A DNA stretch of 24,276 nucleotides from RGIG3009 sp045648765 (GTDB taxonomy: Bacteria; Bacillota; Clostridia; Oscillospirales; Acutalibacteraceae), in assembly GCA_045648765.1 (NCBI GenBank), contig JAZROQ010000023.1, forward strand, positions 1 to 24,276. The letters run 5' to 3'. Of the stretch, positions 7,456-15,682 are shown piece by piece. Each line of letters starts with the position of its first letter. Position 1 is the stretch's first letter. The translations under genes were made by a program, and so were the position numbers. The notes under the pieces are model-generated. The model saw only the letters and a program-made list of their open reading frames with translations. It searched no databases and was not told where the DNA came from.

Positions 7456-8818
7456 TGTGTGGGGCGGCGTAAGTCTTGTAGCTGTCTTGCTTGTAAGTTT
7501 GCTGTTGGCAAACGTTCTCAAACGCAAAATTCCGCTTCTTAAAAAATCGTTGATTCCCACGTCTGTTTTGGGTGGTTTGTTGTTGCTGGTAATTTCCATT
7601 GTTTACAAATCCATCAGTGGCGATGACCTGTTCAACACCCCATTTTTTGGCGGGAATGGAATCACCTTGCTCGAAACCATCACCTATCACTCTTTGGCAA
7701 TCGGCTTTATCGCTACCTCTTTTAAACCGTCCAAAGAGCGTATTAACAAAAAACGCACCGGCGAGGTGTTCAACACGGGGCTTACCACGGTAGCCACCTA
7801 CCTTATCCAAGGCATTGTCGGTTTGGTCATTACGTTGTTTGCAACCACTTTTGTGCTCAAAGAATTTTTCCCCGCGGCAGGCATTCTGTTGCCGTTCGGT
7901 TATGGTCAAGGCACCGGCCAAGCCATGAACTATGGTAACATTTACGAAATGGACTATGGCTTTGTTGGTGGAAAAAGCTTTGGCCTTACCATTGCGGCCC
8001 TTGGTTTCTTGTCTGCCAGTTTAGGGGGCGTGTTACACCTTCATTTGCTTAAACGCAAAGGCAAATTTAAAGGCGCAGTGGAAGAAACAGCAGAACAATA
8101 TAGCGGCGACGATATCCAAACTGCCGAAGAAATCCCCATGAACGGCAGTATGGATAAAATCACGGTGCAATTGGGTTTTGTTTTCATAGCTTATTTTATT
8201 GCATATCTGATTATGTATGGCTTGGGCACCTTGTTGCCGGGTCTCAAATCCATTTTGTATGGCTTTAACTTCTTGTTTGGTGTGTTGGTAGCGGTGGCTG
8301 TCAACTCGGTGTTGGCTGTTTTGCGCCGCAAAGGTGTTATGAAACGACAATATATCAACACCTTTCTTATGAACCGTATCAGTGGTTTCTTTTTCGACAT
8401 TATGATCGTTGCAGGCATTGCCGCCATCCAACTCGATGTTCTCAAAGGCTATTGGGGCATCTTGCTGGCGTTGGGTGCTGCGGGGCTGCTTGTTACCTAC
8501 GTTTATGTTTTATTTGTTTGTCGCAAACTGTTCCCCGACTATGCCGAAGAACAATTTCTGGCAATGTACGGTATGCTCACGGGTACTGCCAGTACCGGCA
8601 TCATCCTGTTGCGGGAAGTCGATAAAAACCTCTCTTCTTTTGCGGCAGAAAACTTGGTCTACCAAAACTTGCCCGCCATTGTTTTTGGTTTTCCCATGAT
8701 GATCGTGGCAACACTTGCACCGCAAATCCCGCTGATTACGCTTGGAATCATTATTGTATATTTTATCATTCTAAACATTATTTTGTTCCGCTCCAAAATT
8801 TTCAAAAAGAAAAAATAA
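7433..8818 (+). CDS. GltS-type sodium/glutamate symporter (ESS family)
   Basis: A 461-aa integral membrane protein with ~10-12 hydrophobic helices. The segment LPFGYGQGTGQAMNYG and the downstream FGLTIAALGFLSASLGGV match the re-entrant-loop signature of the GltS/ESS family, which imports glutamate with Na+. A hydrophilic loop near residues 205-245 separates the two halves. The start at 7433 has AGGAGG at 7 nt and lies within the end of the acyltransferase gene, so it is the second gene of that operon. The pairing of a lipid acyltransferase with an amino-acid symporter has no obvious shared pathway. The exact substrate is inferred from the family only. Confidence 0.88.
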   Translation: MANFWDYSVWGGVSLVAVLLVSLLLANVLKRKIPLLKKSLIPTSVLGGLLLLVISIVYKSISGDDLFNTPFFGGNGITLLETITYHSLAIGFIATSFKPSKERINKKRTGEVFNTGLTTVATYLIQGIVGLVITLFATTFVLKEFFPAAGILLPFGYGQGTGQAMNYGNIYEMDYGFVGGKSFGLTIAALGFLSASLGGVLHLHLLKRKGKFKGAVEETAEQYSGDDIQTAEEIPMNGSMDKITVQLGFVFIAYFIAYLIMYGLGTLLPGLKSILYGFNFLFGVLVAVAVNSVLAVLRRKGVMKRQYINTFLMNRISGFFFDIMIVAGIAAIQLDVLKGYWGILLALGAAGLLVTYVYVLFVCRKLFPDYAEEQFLAMYGMLTGTASTGIILLREVDKNLSSFAAENLVYQNLPAIVFGFPMMIVATLAPQIPLITLGIIIVYFIILNIILFRSKIFKKKK

Positions 8819-8820
8819 AA

Positions 8821-8858
8821 AAGAACTCCCCTGTGGCATGTGCCATAGGGGAGTTTTG
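8821..8858. terminator. Bidirectional terminator
   Basis: Stem AACTCCCCTGTGGC (8824-8837) / GCCATAGGGGAGTT (8842-8855) with one G-T pair and loop ATGT. The T run is modest on plus and strong on minus (TTCTTTTTTATTTTT), serving both the symporter and the convergent AraC gene. Confidence 0.88.
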
Positions 8859-9665
8859 TTATGCTTTGTTGTCGGCTTGATCTTGCAACCGATACTCTCG
8901 CGGCGAGATTCCTTCGCGGGCTTTAAAAAACGTGCAAAAATGTGAAGTGCTTCCAAACCCGCAATCTTGTGCAATTTGTGTGATTGGACGTCTGGTTTCA
9001 ACCAACAGCTTTCTGGCAACAGAAAGCCGCGTTTCTTTAAGATATTGCATAACTGTCATACCGGTTTGCGCATGGAACAAGTGACACAAATAAAACTTGT
9101 TCAAATGCGTATCTTGCGATAAAAGGTCAATGTTAATGGGATCGGCAAAGTGCGTATGCAGATAATGCAACACAAAATGAATGCGTTCATCGCAACCTTC
9201 TGTCACCGTTTCTTTTTCTTCCATAGCAAGCAACAGCAACCGCAACAATGCACTAAACGTTTTACCGTTTTGCGAATCAAACGAATGAGCGGCAGAACGG
9301 AACAAATGGTCAACTTTTTCTGCCTGTTCTTCGGAAAAAGGCACAAATAGGGAGGTGCCCGAAAAAAGACCCAACAAATTTTCTGCTTCAATTGCCTTAA
9401 AAGCAAGTATTGTTTTATCTTTTTCCAAAATCCACTTATTGCGGCAATATTCACTTTCATCCAAGGGGTTAATAGCGTGAATGTCCGCAGCGTCAATAAA
9501 CAACACCGCGCCTTTGGTCAGGGGATAGGTTCGGTCCTTTATCAATACATTGCCACCGTCAGATAATACCTGAATAATTTCCAAAGAATTGTTGTCTGTA
9601 TGGCGGTGATGCAAAAACGGATTTCTTCCCACTTCTTGATAAACCACTTCACGTGTCAAAGACAA
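8859..9665 (-). CDS. AraC family transcriptional regulator
   Basis: 268 aa. The N-terminal ~140 residues look like a cupin sensor (HHRHTDNNSLEI, GNVLIKDRTYPL, GAVLFIDAADIHAI). The C terminus has two HTH motifs: one around INIDLLSQDTHLNKFYLCHLF and a second, conserved one with PITQIAQDCGFGSTSHFCTFFK followed by GISPREYR. It probably senses a sugar and controls the divergent nagB or a distant target (inference). Start choice: AAGGAGATGA, one mismatch from an extended SD, precedes TTG at 9665. The in-frame ATG at 9674 directly abuts the GGAG core and would have zero spacing, though it cannot be excluded and would add 3 residues. Confidence 0.9.
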   Translation of the reverse strand: MSLTREVVYQEVGRNPFLHHRHTDNNSLEIIQVLSDGGNVLIKDRTYPLTKGAVLFIDAADIHAINPLDESEYCRNKWILEKDKTILAFKAIEAENLLGLFSGTSLFVPFSEEQAEKVDHLFRSAAHSFDSQNGKTFSALLRLLLLAMEEKETVTEGCDERIHFVLHYLHTHFADPINIDLLSQDTHLNKFYLCHLFHAQTGMTVMQYLKETRLSVARKLLVETRRPITQIAQDCGFGSTSHFCTFFKAREGISPREYRLQDQADNKA

Positions 9666-9687
9666 GGCATTCATCTCCTTTTTGACT

Positions 9688-9716
9688 ATTATAAACAAAA
9701 AAGCAATAATTTGCAA
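9688..9716 (-). promoter_or_regulatory. Promoter of the AraC gene
   Basis: Minus-strand -35 TTGCAA (plus 9711-9716), 17-nt spacer, consensus -10 TATAAT (plus 9688-9693), directly upstream of the SD. Confidence 0.7.
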
Positions 9717-9799
9717 TAACACCGCAATAAAAGGGTATTATTTTTATTATTTTTGCGATATACTAAAAACAATATTAATGGAAAAGGAAGAAAAACCGT

Positions 9800-10564
9800 A
9801 TGAGTATTATCAAGCAATTGGTTGCCGACAACTTAAAAGTAGAAGTACATAACACCCGCGCTTCCATGGGCGAAGCCGCCGGCAATGCAGCGGCGGAACT
9901 GATCCGTACATTGCTCAAAGAAAAAGAAGAAGTAAACGTCATTTTTGCAGCGGCACCGTCGCAAAACGAAACATTAGACACTTTGGTTGCCGCCAAAGAT
10001 ATCGATTGGTCCCGCGTCAACGCTTTCCATATGGACGAATACGTTGGTTTGCCGGCCGATGCACCGCAAGGGTTTGGCAACTTTTTAAACGAGCATTTGT
10101 TCTCGCGTGTTCCGTTTGGCAACGTCTACCGCCTGAATCCCGCTGCCGATGCAGCTGAAGAATGTGCGCGTTACAGCGAACTGCTAAAAGCGTATCCCAC
10201 CGACATCGTCTGTTTGGGGATTGGCGAAAACGCTCACTTGGCATTCAACGACCCCGGCGAAGCCAAATTCGACGACCCGCAAATTGTCAAAGTTGTCACA
10301 CTGGATAACGTGTGCCGTCAACAACAAGTCAACGATGGTTGCTTTACTTGCATCGACGAAGTCCCCACTCATGCACTCAGCTTGACCATTCCCACACTCA
10401 TGTGCGCCCCACATTTGGTGTGCACGGTTCCCGCAGCCACCAAACGAGATGCCGTCACCAAAACCGTGTTCGGTCCTATCACCGAAATGGTTCCCGCCAC
10501 TGCCATGCGCAGTCACCCCGATGTGGTCATGTATTGCGATGCCGATAGCGGCGCGGATTTATAA
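9800..10564 (+). CDS. nagB: Glucosamine-6-phosphate deaminase
   Basis: A 254-aa cytoplasmic enzyme converting glucosamine-6-phosphate to fructose-6-phosphate and ammonia, the last step of amino sugar use. Family signatures are FHMDEYVGL (76-84, with catalytic Asp79) and LGIGENAHLAFNDP (139-152, ring-opening His146). In the second one, Ala145 replaces the usual Gly of GxGxxGHIAFNEP. The length fits the family (240-265 aa). AAAAGGAAG lies ~10 nt before ATG. A TATACT at 9759-9764 is a possible -10 without a good -35, which would suit activator control by the divergent AraC protein (inference). No nagA deacetylase is adjacent. Confidence 0.93.
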   Translation: MSIIKQLVADNLKVEVHNTRASMGEAAGNAAAELIRTLLKEKEEVNVIFAAAPSQNETLDTLVAAKDIDWSRVNAFHMDEYVGLPADAPQGFGNFLNEHLFSRVPFGNVYRLNPAADAAEECARYSELLKAYPTDIVCLGIGENAHLAFNDPGEAKFDDPQIVKVVTLDNVCRQQQVNDGCFTCIDEVPTHALSLTIPTLMCAPHLVCTVPAATKRDAVTKTVFGPITEMVPATAMRSHPDVVMYCDADSGADL

Positions 10565-10574
10565 TCGTTTTTTC

Positions 10575-10609
10575 AAACAAGCCTTTGATTTTCAAAGGCT
10601 TGTTTTTTT
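10575..10609 (+). terminator. Intrinsic terminator after nagB
   Basis: Perfect 13-bp stem AAACAAGCCTTTG (10575-10587) / CAAAGGCTTGTTT (10593-10605), loop ATTTT, followed by a T run. Confidence 0.93.
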
Positions 10610-10646
10610 GTGCGCCGACTTTCGACCAAAAGAGCAAAGATGGACA

Positions 10647-10655
10647 TGCTATACT
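10647..10655 (+). promoter_or_regulatory. Extended -10 promoter of glgB
   Basis: TG-C-TATACT forms an extended -10 element. No good -35 hexamer is seen 16-18 nt upstream. It sits 26 nt before the start codon. Confidence 0.5.
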
Positions 10656-10681
10656 GACAATCAAAAAAAAGGGGGAGCAGT

Positions 10682-12520
10682 ATGTCCTCAATGTTTTCAG
10701 AAAACCCGTTTTCCATTTACGAATGGTTAGGATGCCACCATACAAAGCAAGGCTATGCGTTTCGCGTGTGGGCACCGCAAGCATCGGCTGTATTTTTGTG
10801 TGGCGATTTTAACGGTTGGGACCGTCAGTCATTGCCTATGCAACACATTGGTGACGGCGTGTGGGAAATTATAACCAACGCCCCACAAGAATATGATGCC
10901 TATAAATATCATATCGTTTCTCAAAACGGAAATAGTGTCTTAAAATCCGATCCATATGCCTATCACTTCGAAACCCGTCCTGCCACCGCTTCCAAAGTTT
11001 ATTCACTCAAAAGGTATGCTTGGAACGATAAGGAATGGCAACAACAAAAGACCATTGTCAATGCCGCCGATTCTCCGCTGAACATTTACGAAGTACATCC
11101 GGGCTCTTGGAAACGCCATGCCGACGGCAGTTTTCTTTCGTATGTTCAACTGGCAGATACGCTCATACCCTACATTTTGGAAATGCACTATACTCACGTT
11201 GAACTTATGCCGATAATGGAACATCCCTTGGATGCCTCGTGGGGATATCAGGTAACGGGATATTATGCGCCCACCTCACGCTATGGTACACCGCACGATT
11301 TTATGGTGTTTGTCGACCGTTGCCACCAAGCGGGTATCGGTGTGATATTGGATTGGGTCCCCGGTCATTTTCCAAAAGACGAAAGCGGACTTTTCCGTTT
11401 CACCGGTCAATCGTGCTACGAATATGCCGACGAGCGCAAAGGCGAACATAAAGAATGGGGAACCTGCGTGTTCGATTACGGCAAACCCGAAGTTCGCTCT
11501 TTTTTGTTTTCCAACGCTCTTTTTTGGCTCAAAGAATATCATATCGACGGATTGCGGGTAGATGCCGTGTCCTCTATGCTGTATTTGGATTATAACCGTT
11601 CACCCGGCGCGTGGATACCTAACATTTATGGCGGTAACGGCAATTTGGAAGCCATCTCTTTTTTTAAGGAACTCAACACTGCCGTTTTTTCAACTTGCCC
11701 ACACAGTTTGATGATAGCAGAAGAATCCACCGCTTGGTCAGGCATTACTCATACGACAGAATCGGGCGGTTTGGGCTTTTCGTATAAATGGAACATGGGT
11801 TGGATGAACGACATACTGCGGTACATCTCACTTGACCCGCTGTTTCGCAAAGAAGTGCATAATACTTTAACGTTTTCCCTTGTTTACGCCTTTTCCGAAC
11901 GGTTTATTTTGCCGTTTTCCCACGACGAGGTAGTACACGGCAAAGGCTCTTTAATCCAAAAACAGTTTGGCACCTACACCGAAAAATTTGCAGGTTTGCG
12001 GTTGCTCTTGGCATATACCATGGCACATCCCGGCAAAAAATTGTTGTTTATGGGGTGCGAGTTCGGGCAATTCGATGAATGGACCGAAACCAAAGAATTA
12101 GATTGGTTTTTATTGGACTATGAAACTCATCGCCAAATGCATCATTTTGTCAAAACCCTCAACGCGTTTTATCGCGCGCAATCCCCACTTTGGCAGCAAG
12201 ACACATCGTGGGATGGCTTTTCTTGGATTTCTCATAACGATAACACGCAAAGTGTCATAGTATTTCGCCGTATGGACCAACAAGGCAGGGAAGTGGTTGC
12301 TGTTTGCAACTTCACACCTGTCAAACGAGAAGACTACCGCATTGGTTTACCTCAAAGCGGTAACTACCGAGAAGTGTTTAGCACCGATGCCAAAGAATTT
12401 GGCGGCGGCGGTGTTTGCAACGGCACGGTAAAAACACAAAACGTTCCGTTTCACGGATTCGAGCAATCGGCAACTTTCACCTTGCCGCCGCTATCCGTAA
12501 TCTACTTAGAACCGATGTAA
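10682..12520 (+). CDS. glgB: 1,4-alpha-glucan (glycogen) branching enzyme
   Basis: 612 aa, GH13 family. It forms alpha-1,6 branches during glycogen synthesis. A CBM48 module (about 20-110, FRVWAPQASAVFLCGDFNGW) precedes the TIM barrel. Catalytic residues are nucleophile Asp294 (GLRVDAV), acid/base Glu347 (AEEST) and transition-state Asp415 (SHDEV). The branching-enzyme-specific segment NIYEVHPGSWKR is present. It is shorter than E. coli GlgB (728 aa) because the extra N1 domain is absent, as in many Firmicutes. GGGGGAG lies ~5 nt before ATG 10682; a second ATG at 10691 is possible. No other glg genes are adjacent in this window, so it seems to be transcribed alone. Confidence 0.95.
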   Translation: MSSMFSENPFSIYEWLGCHHTKQGYAFRVWAPQASAVFLCGDFNGWDRQSLPMQHIGDGVWEIITNAPQEYDAYKYHIVSQNGNSVLKSDPYAYHFETRPATASKVYSLKRYAWNDKEWQQQKTIVNAADSPLNIYEVHPGSWKRHADGSFLSYVQLADTLIPYILEMHYTHVELMPIMEHPLDASWGYQVTGYYAPTSRYGTPHDFMVFVDRCHQAGIGVILDWVPGHFPKDESGLFRFTGQSCYEYADERKGEHKEWGTCVFDYGKPEVRSFLFSNALFWLKEYHIDGLRVDAVSSMLYLDYNRSPGAWIPNIYGGNGNLEAISFFKELNTAVFSTCPHSLMIAEESTAWSGITHTTESGGLGFSYKWNMGWMNDILRYISLDPLFRKEVHNTLTFSLVYAFSERFILPFSHDEVVHGKGSLIQKQFGTYTEKFAGLRLLLAYTMAHPGKKLLFMGCEFGQFDEWTETKELDWFLLDYETHRQMHHFVKTLNAFYRAQSPLWQQDTSWDGFSWISHNDNTQSVIVFRRMDQQGREVVAVCNFTPVKREDYRIGLPQSGNYREVFSTDAKEFGGGGVCNGTVKTQNVPFHGFEQSATFTLPPLSVIYLEPM

Positions 12521-12538
12521 AGCCCTGTCAAGTAACTC

Positions 12539-12567
12539 TTGAAAAGATGAACGCTATCGTGTATAAT
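12539..12567 (+). promoter_or_regulatory. Promoter of the GT2-GtrA gene
   Basis: -35 TTGAAA (12539-12544), 17-nt spacer, consensus -10 TATAAT (12562-12567), ~50 nt before the start codon. Confidence 0.75.
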
Positions 12568-12620
12568 AAAAGGGAACTTTGTCAAAAAGTTTTCTTTATT
12601 GCAAATGTGGGGTGAAACGC

Positions 12621-13685
12621 ATGGCATCTTACTCTTCGGTAGCGGTCATTATTCCGTCGCTCAGTCCGGATGAAAAACTACTGGCTTTGTTGGACGATCT
12701 GCGCAAAGCAGCGTTCGAAACCATCGTTATCGTCAACGACGGCAGTAGCGATCAATACTCTTCGTATTTCGAAACCGCGCGTGATTCGTTTGGCTGCACG
12801 GTTCTGACACACGCTGTCAACCAAGGCAAAGGTCGCGCTCTCAAAACAGCGTTCAACTATTTGCTCAATCAGCCGCAAGTTTGCCACGCTGTCACGGTGG
12901 ACGCCGACGGTCAACACCGCATTGCCGACATCATATCCGTTGCCAGGGCCACGCTCGAACACCCCGATTCGCTCATCATGGGTTGCCGCGATTTTTCATC
13001 GAACAACCAAAACATTCCGGCGCGTAGTCGTTTTGGCAACCGTACAACCAGCCGTGTGTTGCGCTGGATATGCGGCATTTCCCTTTCGGACACGCAAACA
13101 GGTCTGCGTGGTTTTTCTCCTGCCGGAATGCGCCGCTTTTTGGCAACCAAGGGTGAACGCTTTGAATATGAAATGAACATGATTCTCGACGCCAAAGAAT
13201 CCGAAATCCCTTTACACGAAGTCCCCATCGAAACCGTATATATCGAAGAAAATCGCACTTCTCACTTCAATCCTTTGCTCGATTCCATGCGCATCTATGC
13301 CGTGTTTTCCAAATTTATTCTTTCTTCGATTTTGTCGTGGATTGTCGACATTGGTATGTTTGCGCTTTTGTTTTGGGTTTGGCGTTTGTTCCAACTCCGT
13401 GCCGATGTGGGTATCGTGGCAGCGGCATATGTTGCACGTGCCGTTTCAGCGTTTGTCAACTACTCGGTTAACAAACACCGCGTGTTCAAAAGTAACGACT
13501 CCGGTCACGGCACCTTGTTGCGATATGCCGTACTTTGCGTTTGTCAAATCACCGTTTCGGCATTTTTGACAAAATGGCTGGTATCGTTGTTTATGTTCAA
13601 CGCTACGCCCATCAAAATAGTGGTAGATATTTTGCTGTTTGTCATCAGTTTTCGCATACAGCGCGGTTGGGTTTTCCGCACATAA
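12621..13685 (+). CDS. GT2 glycosyltransferase fused to a GtrA-like membrane domain
   Basis: 354 aa. Residues 1-225 form a DPM1/DPG-synthase-like GT2 domain with nucleotide-binding DGSSD (40-44), metal-binding DADGQ (94-98) and the QTGLRGFS segment common in polyprenyl-phosphate sugar transferases. Residues 230-354 are a GtrA-like domain with ~4 helices, the NYSVNKHRVF motif (280-289) and the typical terminal RGWVFR. Such proteins load a sugar on a lipid carrier and are thought to help flip it for wall polymer or surface glycan modification. The fusion puts both steps in one chain. The start at 12621 has GTGGGGTGA ~5 nt upstream; the longer reading from 12579 lacks an SD and would shift the strand-1 motif. 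It is a monocistronic unit with its own promoter and terminator. Confidence 0.9.
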   Translation: MASYSSVAVIIPSLSPDEKLLALLDDLRKAAFETIVIVNDGSSDQYSSYFETARDSFGCTVLTHAVNQGKGRALKTAFNYLLNQPQVCHAVTVDADGQHRIADIISVARATLEHPDSLIMGCRDFSSNNQNIPARSRFGNRTTSRVLRWICGISLSDTQTGLRGFSPAGMRRFLATKGERFEYEMNMILDAKESEIPLHEVPIETVYIEENRTSHFNPLLDSMRIYAVFSKFILSSILSWIVDIGMFALLFWVWRLFQLRADVGIVAAAYVARAVSAFVNYSVNKHRVFKSNDSGHGTLLRYAVLCVCQITVSAFLTKWLVSLFMFNATPIKIVVDILLFVISFRIQRGWVFRT

Positions 13686-13688
13686 CAA

Positions 13689-13725
13689 AAACAGCGTGAG
13701 CACACCACGTGCTCACGCTGTTTAT
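13689..13725 (+). terminator. Intrinsic terminator after the GT2-GtrA gene
   Basis: Perfect 13-bp stem ACAGCGTGAGCAC (13691-13703) / GTGCTCACGCTGT (13709-13721), loop ACCAC, with A and T runs outside. Confidence 0.9.
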
Positions 13726-13728
13726 TAA

Positions 13729-14035
13729 GGCTGGCGTAAAGAGTTCGGCTCCCGCCAGCCTAAGCAGAGAAGTCATATCCGAACACGCTGAAAACGGCAG
13801 AATTTCGGTGCTTTTCGGATTGTCGGCGTCGTCAGGCGACAGCCTTGCCGACTTCTCTGCGCCAAAAACCCCGCGAAATTCTGCTCGTTTTGAGTCAAAG
13901 AATTTTCACAAAGCGGATTTTTGGCTATGCAAGGCATAAAACGCAGTAAATCCTTTCGGATTTACGAGTATTTTAACACAGCAGAGGCAGAAATCCGCCT
14001 GTGAAAATCGGGTTCGGATACGGCTTATCTGCTTA
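13729..14035. repeat. Gene-free palindromic element of nested inverted repeats (MITE-like or structured RNA)
   Basis: This ~300-nt stretch has no credible ORF but dense complementarity. A hairpin GGCTGGCG (13729-13736) / CGCCAGCC (13753-13760) abuts a 24-nt outer inverted repeat, 13761-13784 with 14012-14035 (21 of 24 matching). Inside are two arms. Arm A pairs AAAACG and GCAGAATTTCG (13791-13807) with 13874-13891 and has apex GTCGGC/GCCGAC. Arm B pairs ATTTTCACA (13902-13910) with 14000-14008 and GCGGATTT (13913-13920) with 13991-13998, and has apex GTAAATCC/GGATTTAC. A competing 11-nt exact match links 13764-13774 to 13850-13860. The right outer arm supplies the stop codon of the XRE gene. 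Non-autonomous mobile repeat and structured RNA are both possible; copy number is unknown. Confidence 0.6.
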
Positions 14036-14713
14036 AGATTGCACCAATATTCCCAACTGTGTTTCCGCATTAGCAATCACATTGTTTAGGGAGGAAGCCA
14101 GCAACGGATAAGCTTTTGCCAATTCATCGGGGAGTAACGAGGGGATTTTCCCTCCCGAAAGCGAAGGTGGCGCCATTTGCGCAATGCGCGCAGCAGTCAG
14201 CGGTAACGCAGCAGCGGCAGAGGCTTGGTACAAAGCACTCGGCACGGCAAACACCGCTGCGGGGGTACGGGCGTCGGCGCTGTATAACGAACGAAGTGCC
14301 GTATACACAGCCACGTTCAAATAGGCAGAAACTTCTTCCGTCATTTCCTTGCGGTTGCAACGCTGTAACACCTCAAACAGCACCGTCACGGAATTAAGCA
14401 ATAATTTCTTGTTAAGAGTGCATAACATGCTGTTTGCCGACCGGCCGCCTTTGTTTTGCGCGGTCGATTCGGGAATGTCGTCAACCGTAATCATCGCGCC
14501 GGATTTGTCGGTGGTACGTCCTAACAAATAATCGCACGAAACGTTATAATAATCGGCAATACGCACCACAAAATCCAATCCGCATTCACGAATTCCTTTT
14601 TCATAGTGCGAAAGCAAAGCTTGTGAAATTTTTAAAGATGCGGCAACTTCCTTTTGGCTTAATCCGCGTTCTTTGCGCAACAACGTAATGGTGCGCGGGA
14701 AACTGGCATGCAT
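14033..14713 (-). CDS. XRE family transcriptional regulator
   Basis: 226 aa. Residues ~5-65 are a Cro/CI-type HTH (TITLLRKERGLSQKEVAASL then KISQALLSHYEKGIRE) followed by the common YYNVSCDYLLGRT extension. The remaining ~150 residues are Ala/Leu-rich and helical without a domain I can name; they may be for dimerisation or a sensor. The start at 14713 has AAGGAG 9 nt upstream. The last codons run into the right arm of the palindromic element, which provides the TAA, so the native C terminus may have been altered if that element was inserted. It is divergent from the histidine phosphatase. Targets are unknown. Confidence 0.9.
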   Translation of the reverse strand: MHASFPRTITLLRKERGLSQKEVAASLKISQALLSHYEKGIRECGLDFVVRIADYYNVSCDYLLGRTTDKSGAMITVDDIPESTAQNKGGRSANSMLCTLNKKLLLNSVTVLFEVLQRCNRKEMTEEVSAYLNVAVYTALRSLYSADARTPAAVFAVPSALYQASAAAALPLTAARIAQMAPPSLSGGKIPSLLPDELAKAYPLLASSLNNVIANAETQLGILVQS

Positions 14714-14752
14714 AGTGCGATTCTCCTTACTGAATTATACGCTGGGTTTTTA

Positions 14753-14780
14753 ATTATACTGTAAACATTACTATTTGTAA
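14753..14780 (-). promoter_or_regulatory. Promoter of the XRE gene
   Basis: Minus-strand -35 TTACAA (plus 14775-14780), 16-nt spacer, -10 TATAAT (plus 14753-14758). A second TATAAT (plus 14734-14739) lies closer to the gene without a well-spaced -35. Confidence 0.5.
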
Positions 14781-14815
14781 AGTGTGAGAAATGCCGATTT
14801 TGGGAGGAAATTTCT

Positions 14816-15436
14816 GTGAAAAGTTACAAAATTCATCTTATTCGCCACGGCCTGACCGAAGCGAACGAAAAAGGACAATATCTCGGCAAAACCGATCTGC
14901 CGTTATCTCCCGCGGGGCTTTCGGATTTGTTGCAAAAAAAGCAAGAAGCCATCTATCCCAACGCAACACGTTTTTACACCGCACCTTTGTTGCGCTGTAA
15001 GCAGACGTTGTCGGTGTTGTATCCCGAAGCCACCCCCTACGAAGCGGCAGGGCTTTCGGAATGTGATTTTGGCGATTGGGAGGGTAAAACCGCCGCCCAA
15101 TTGCAACACGACGACTCGTTTCGCGCTTGGATTGCGGGTGAACGTTCCGAAATACCGAACGGTGAAAACGCCGCCGCGTTCCAACAACGTGTAACGGAAG
15201 AATTCGAACGTATCGTACAAGAAGTCCTGCGCAGCGGCGATACCGATACCGTCATTTGCACACACGGCGGTGTTATCATGCTGCTCATGGCGGCCTACGC
15301 GTTCCCGCGCGCCGAAATGTCGGCATGGGGTGCCGAAAGCGGTTGCGGCTTTACGCTTCGTATCACACCCTCGTTGTGGATGCGTGAACCGGTTGCCGAA
15401 GCCATCGACTATGTACCGCTGATTCCCGAAAAATAA
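14816..15436 (+). CDS. Histidine phosphatase (phosphoglycerate mutase-like) family protein
   Basis: 206 aa. LIRHGLTEAN (8-17) holds the phospho-accepting His11 in the RHG motif; SECDFGDWEGK matches the conserved E-x-x-F-G-x-W-E-G block; CTHGG near 145 gives the second active-site His. Members dephosphorylate alpha-ribazole phosphate (CobC), 2,3-bisphosphoglycerate-type or other small substrates. No cobalamin genes are nearby, so the substrate is open. The start is GTG 14816 with GGGAGG ~8 nt upstream; there is no better ATG near the RHG motif. It stands alone between a divergent regulator and a terminator. Confidence 0.9.
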   Translation: MKSYKIHLIRHGLTEANEKGQYLGKTDLPLSPAGLSDLLQKKQEAIYPNATRFYTAPLLRCKQTLSVLYPEATPYEAAGLSECDFGDWEGKTAAQLQHDDSFRAWIAGERSEIPNGENAAAFQQRVTEEFERIVQEVLRSGDTDTVICTHGGVIMLLMAAYAFPRAEMSAWGAESGCGFTLRITPSLWMREPVAEAIDYVPLIPEK

Positions 15437-15473
15437 AAAACCGCGTGATGTTTTAAAACATCACGCAGTTTTT
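15437..15473. terminator. Bidirectional terminator after the histidine phosphatase
   Basis: A 24-nt perfect palindrome, GCGTGATGTTTT (15443-15454) with AAAACATCACGC (15455-15466), in practice a ~9-bp stem with a TTTTAAAA-derived loop. An A run precedes it and T5 follows, so it can also stop transcription on minus. Confidence 0.87.
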
Positions 15474-15487
15474 GTTTACAATGTAAA

Positions 15488-15675
15488 CCCCACTCTGCCG
15501 TAATATCCCTTGGTGTAACCTGCTACTAACGTAAACAGGTGGGTTGCCGCCCAAAAGATTCACGCTCCCTTCGTCCCGCAAAGGCGGGGAGGTCTGCAAT
15601 CGGCTTTCGGAGAAAGGCTCCCGTGTAAAAAGTGTAGTAGGGTTATAAAGGGACGGTCCGCGTACAGGGTAGGGG
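15488..15675 (+). ncRNA. Compact structured RNA with pseudoknot, probably raiA-type (6S RNA is the alternative)
   Basis: About 188 nt, non-coding, between convergent genes. A terminal stem pairs CCCCACTCTG (15488-15497) with CAGGGT-A-GGGG (15665-15675) and includes a T-G pair that only works on plus, which fixes the strand. Next come CCG/CGG (15498-15500, 15654-15656) and TCCCTT/AAGGGA (15506-15511, 15648-15653). Inside are hairpins ACCTG/CAGGT (15518-15540), GGG/CCC (15541-15552) and CCCGC-AAAG-GCGGG (15575-15588). Loop CTACTA (15523-15528) is exactly complementary to TAGTAG (15635-15640), suggesting a pseudoknot. A TACAAT at 15477-15482 would place +1 near 15488. Size and multibranched form fit the clostridial raiA RNA class; the 6S size also fits, but 6S is rod-like. 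The family assignment is from memory, not a search. Confidence 0.6.
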
Positions 15676-15682
15676 ATAAACC

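Noticed and set aside
13709..13939. Short ORFs across the palindromic element
   Set aside because: They run through several inverted repeats, have no SD and show no protein-like pattern.
15488..15675. T-box or other metabolite riboswitch
   Set aside because: No T-box sequence or other riboswitch signature is seen, no expression platform follows, and the next gene is on the opposite strand.
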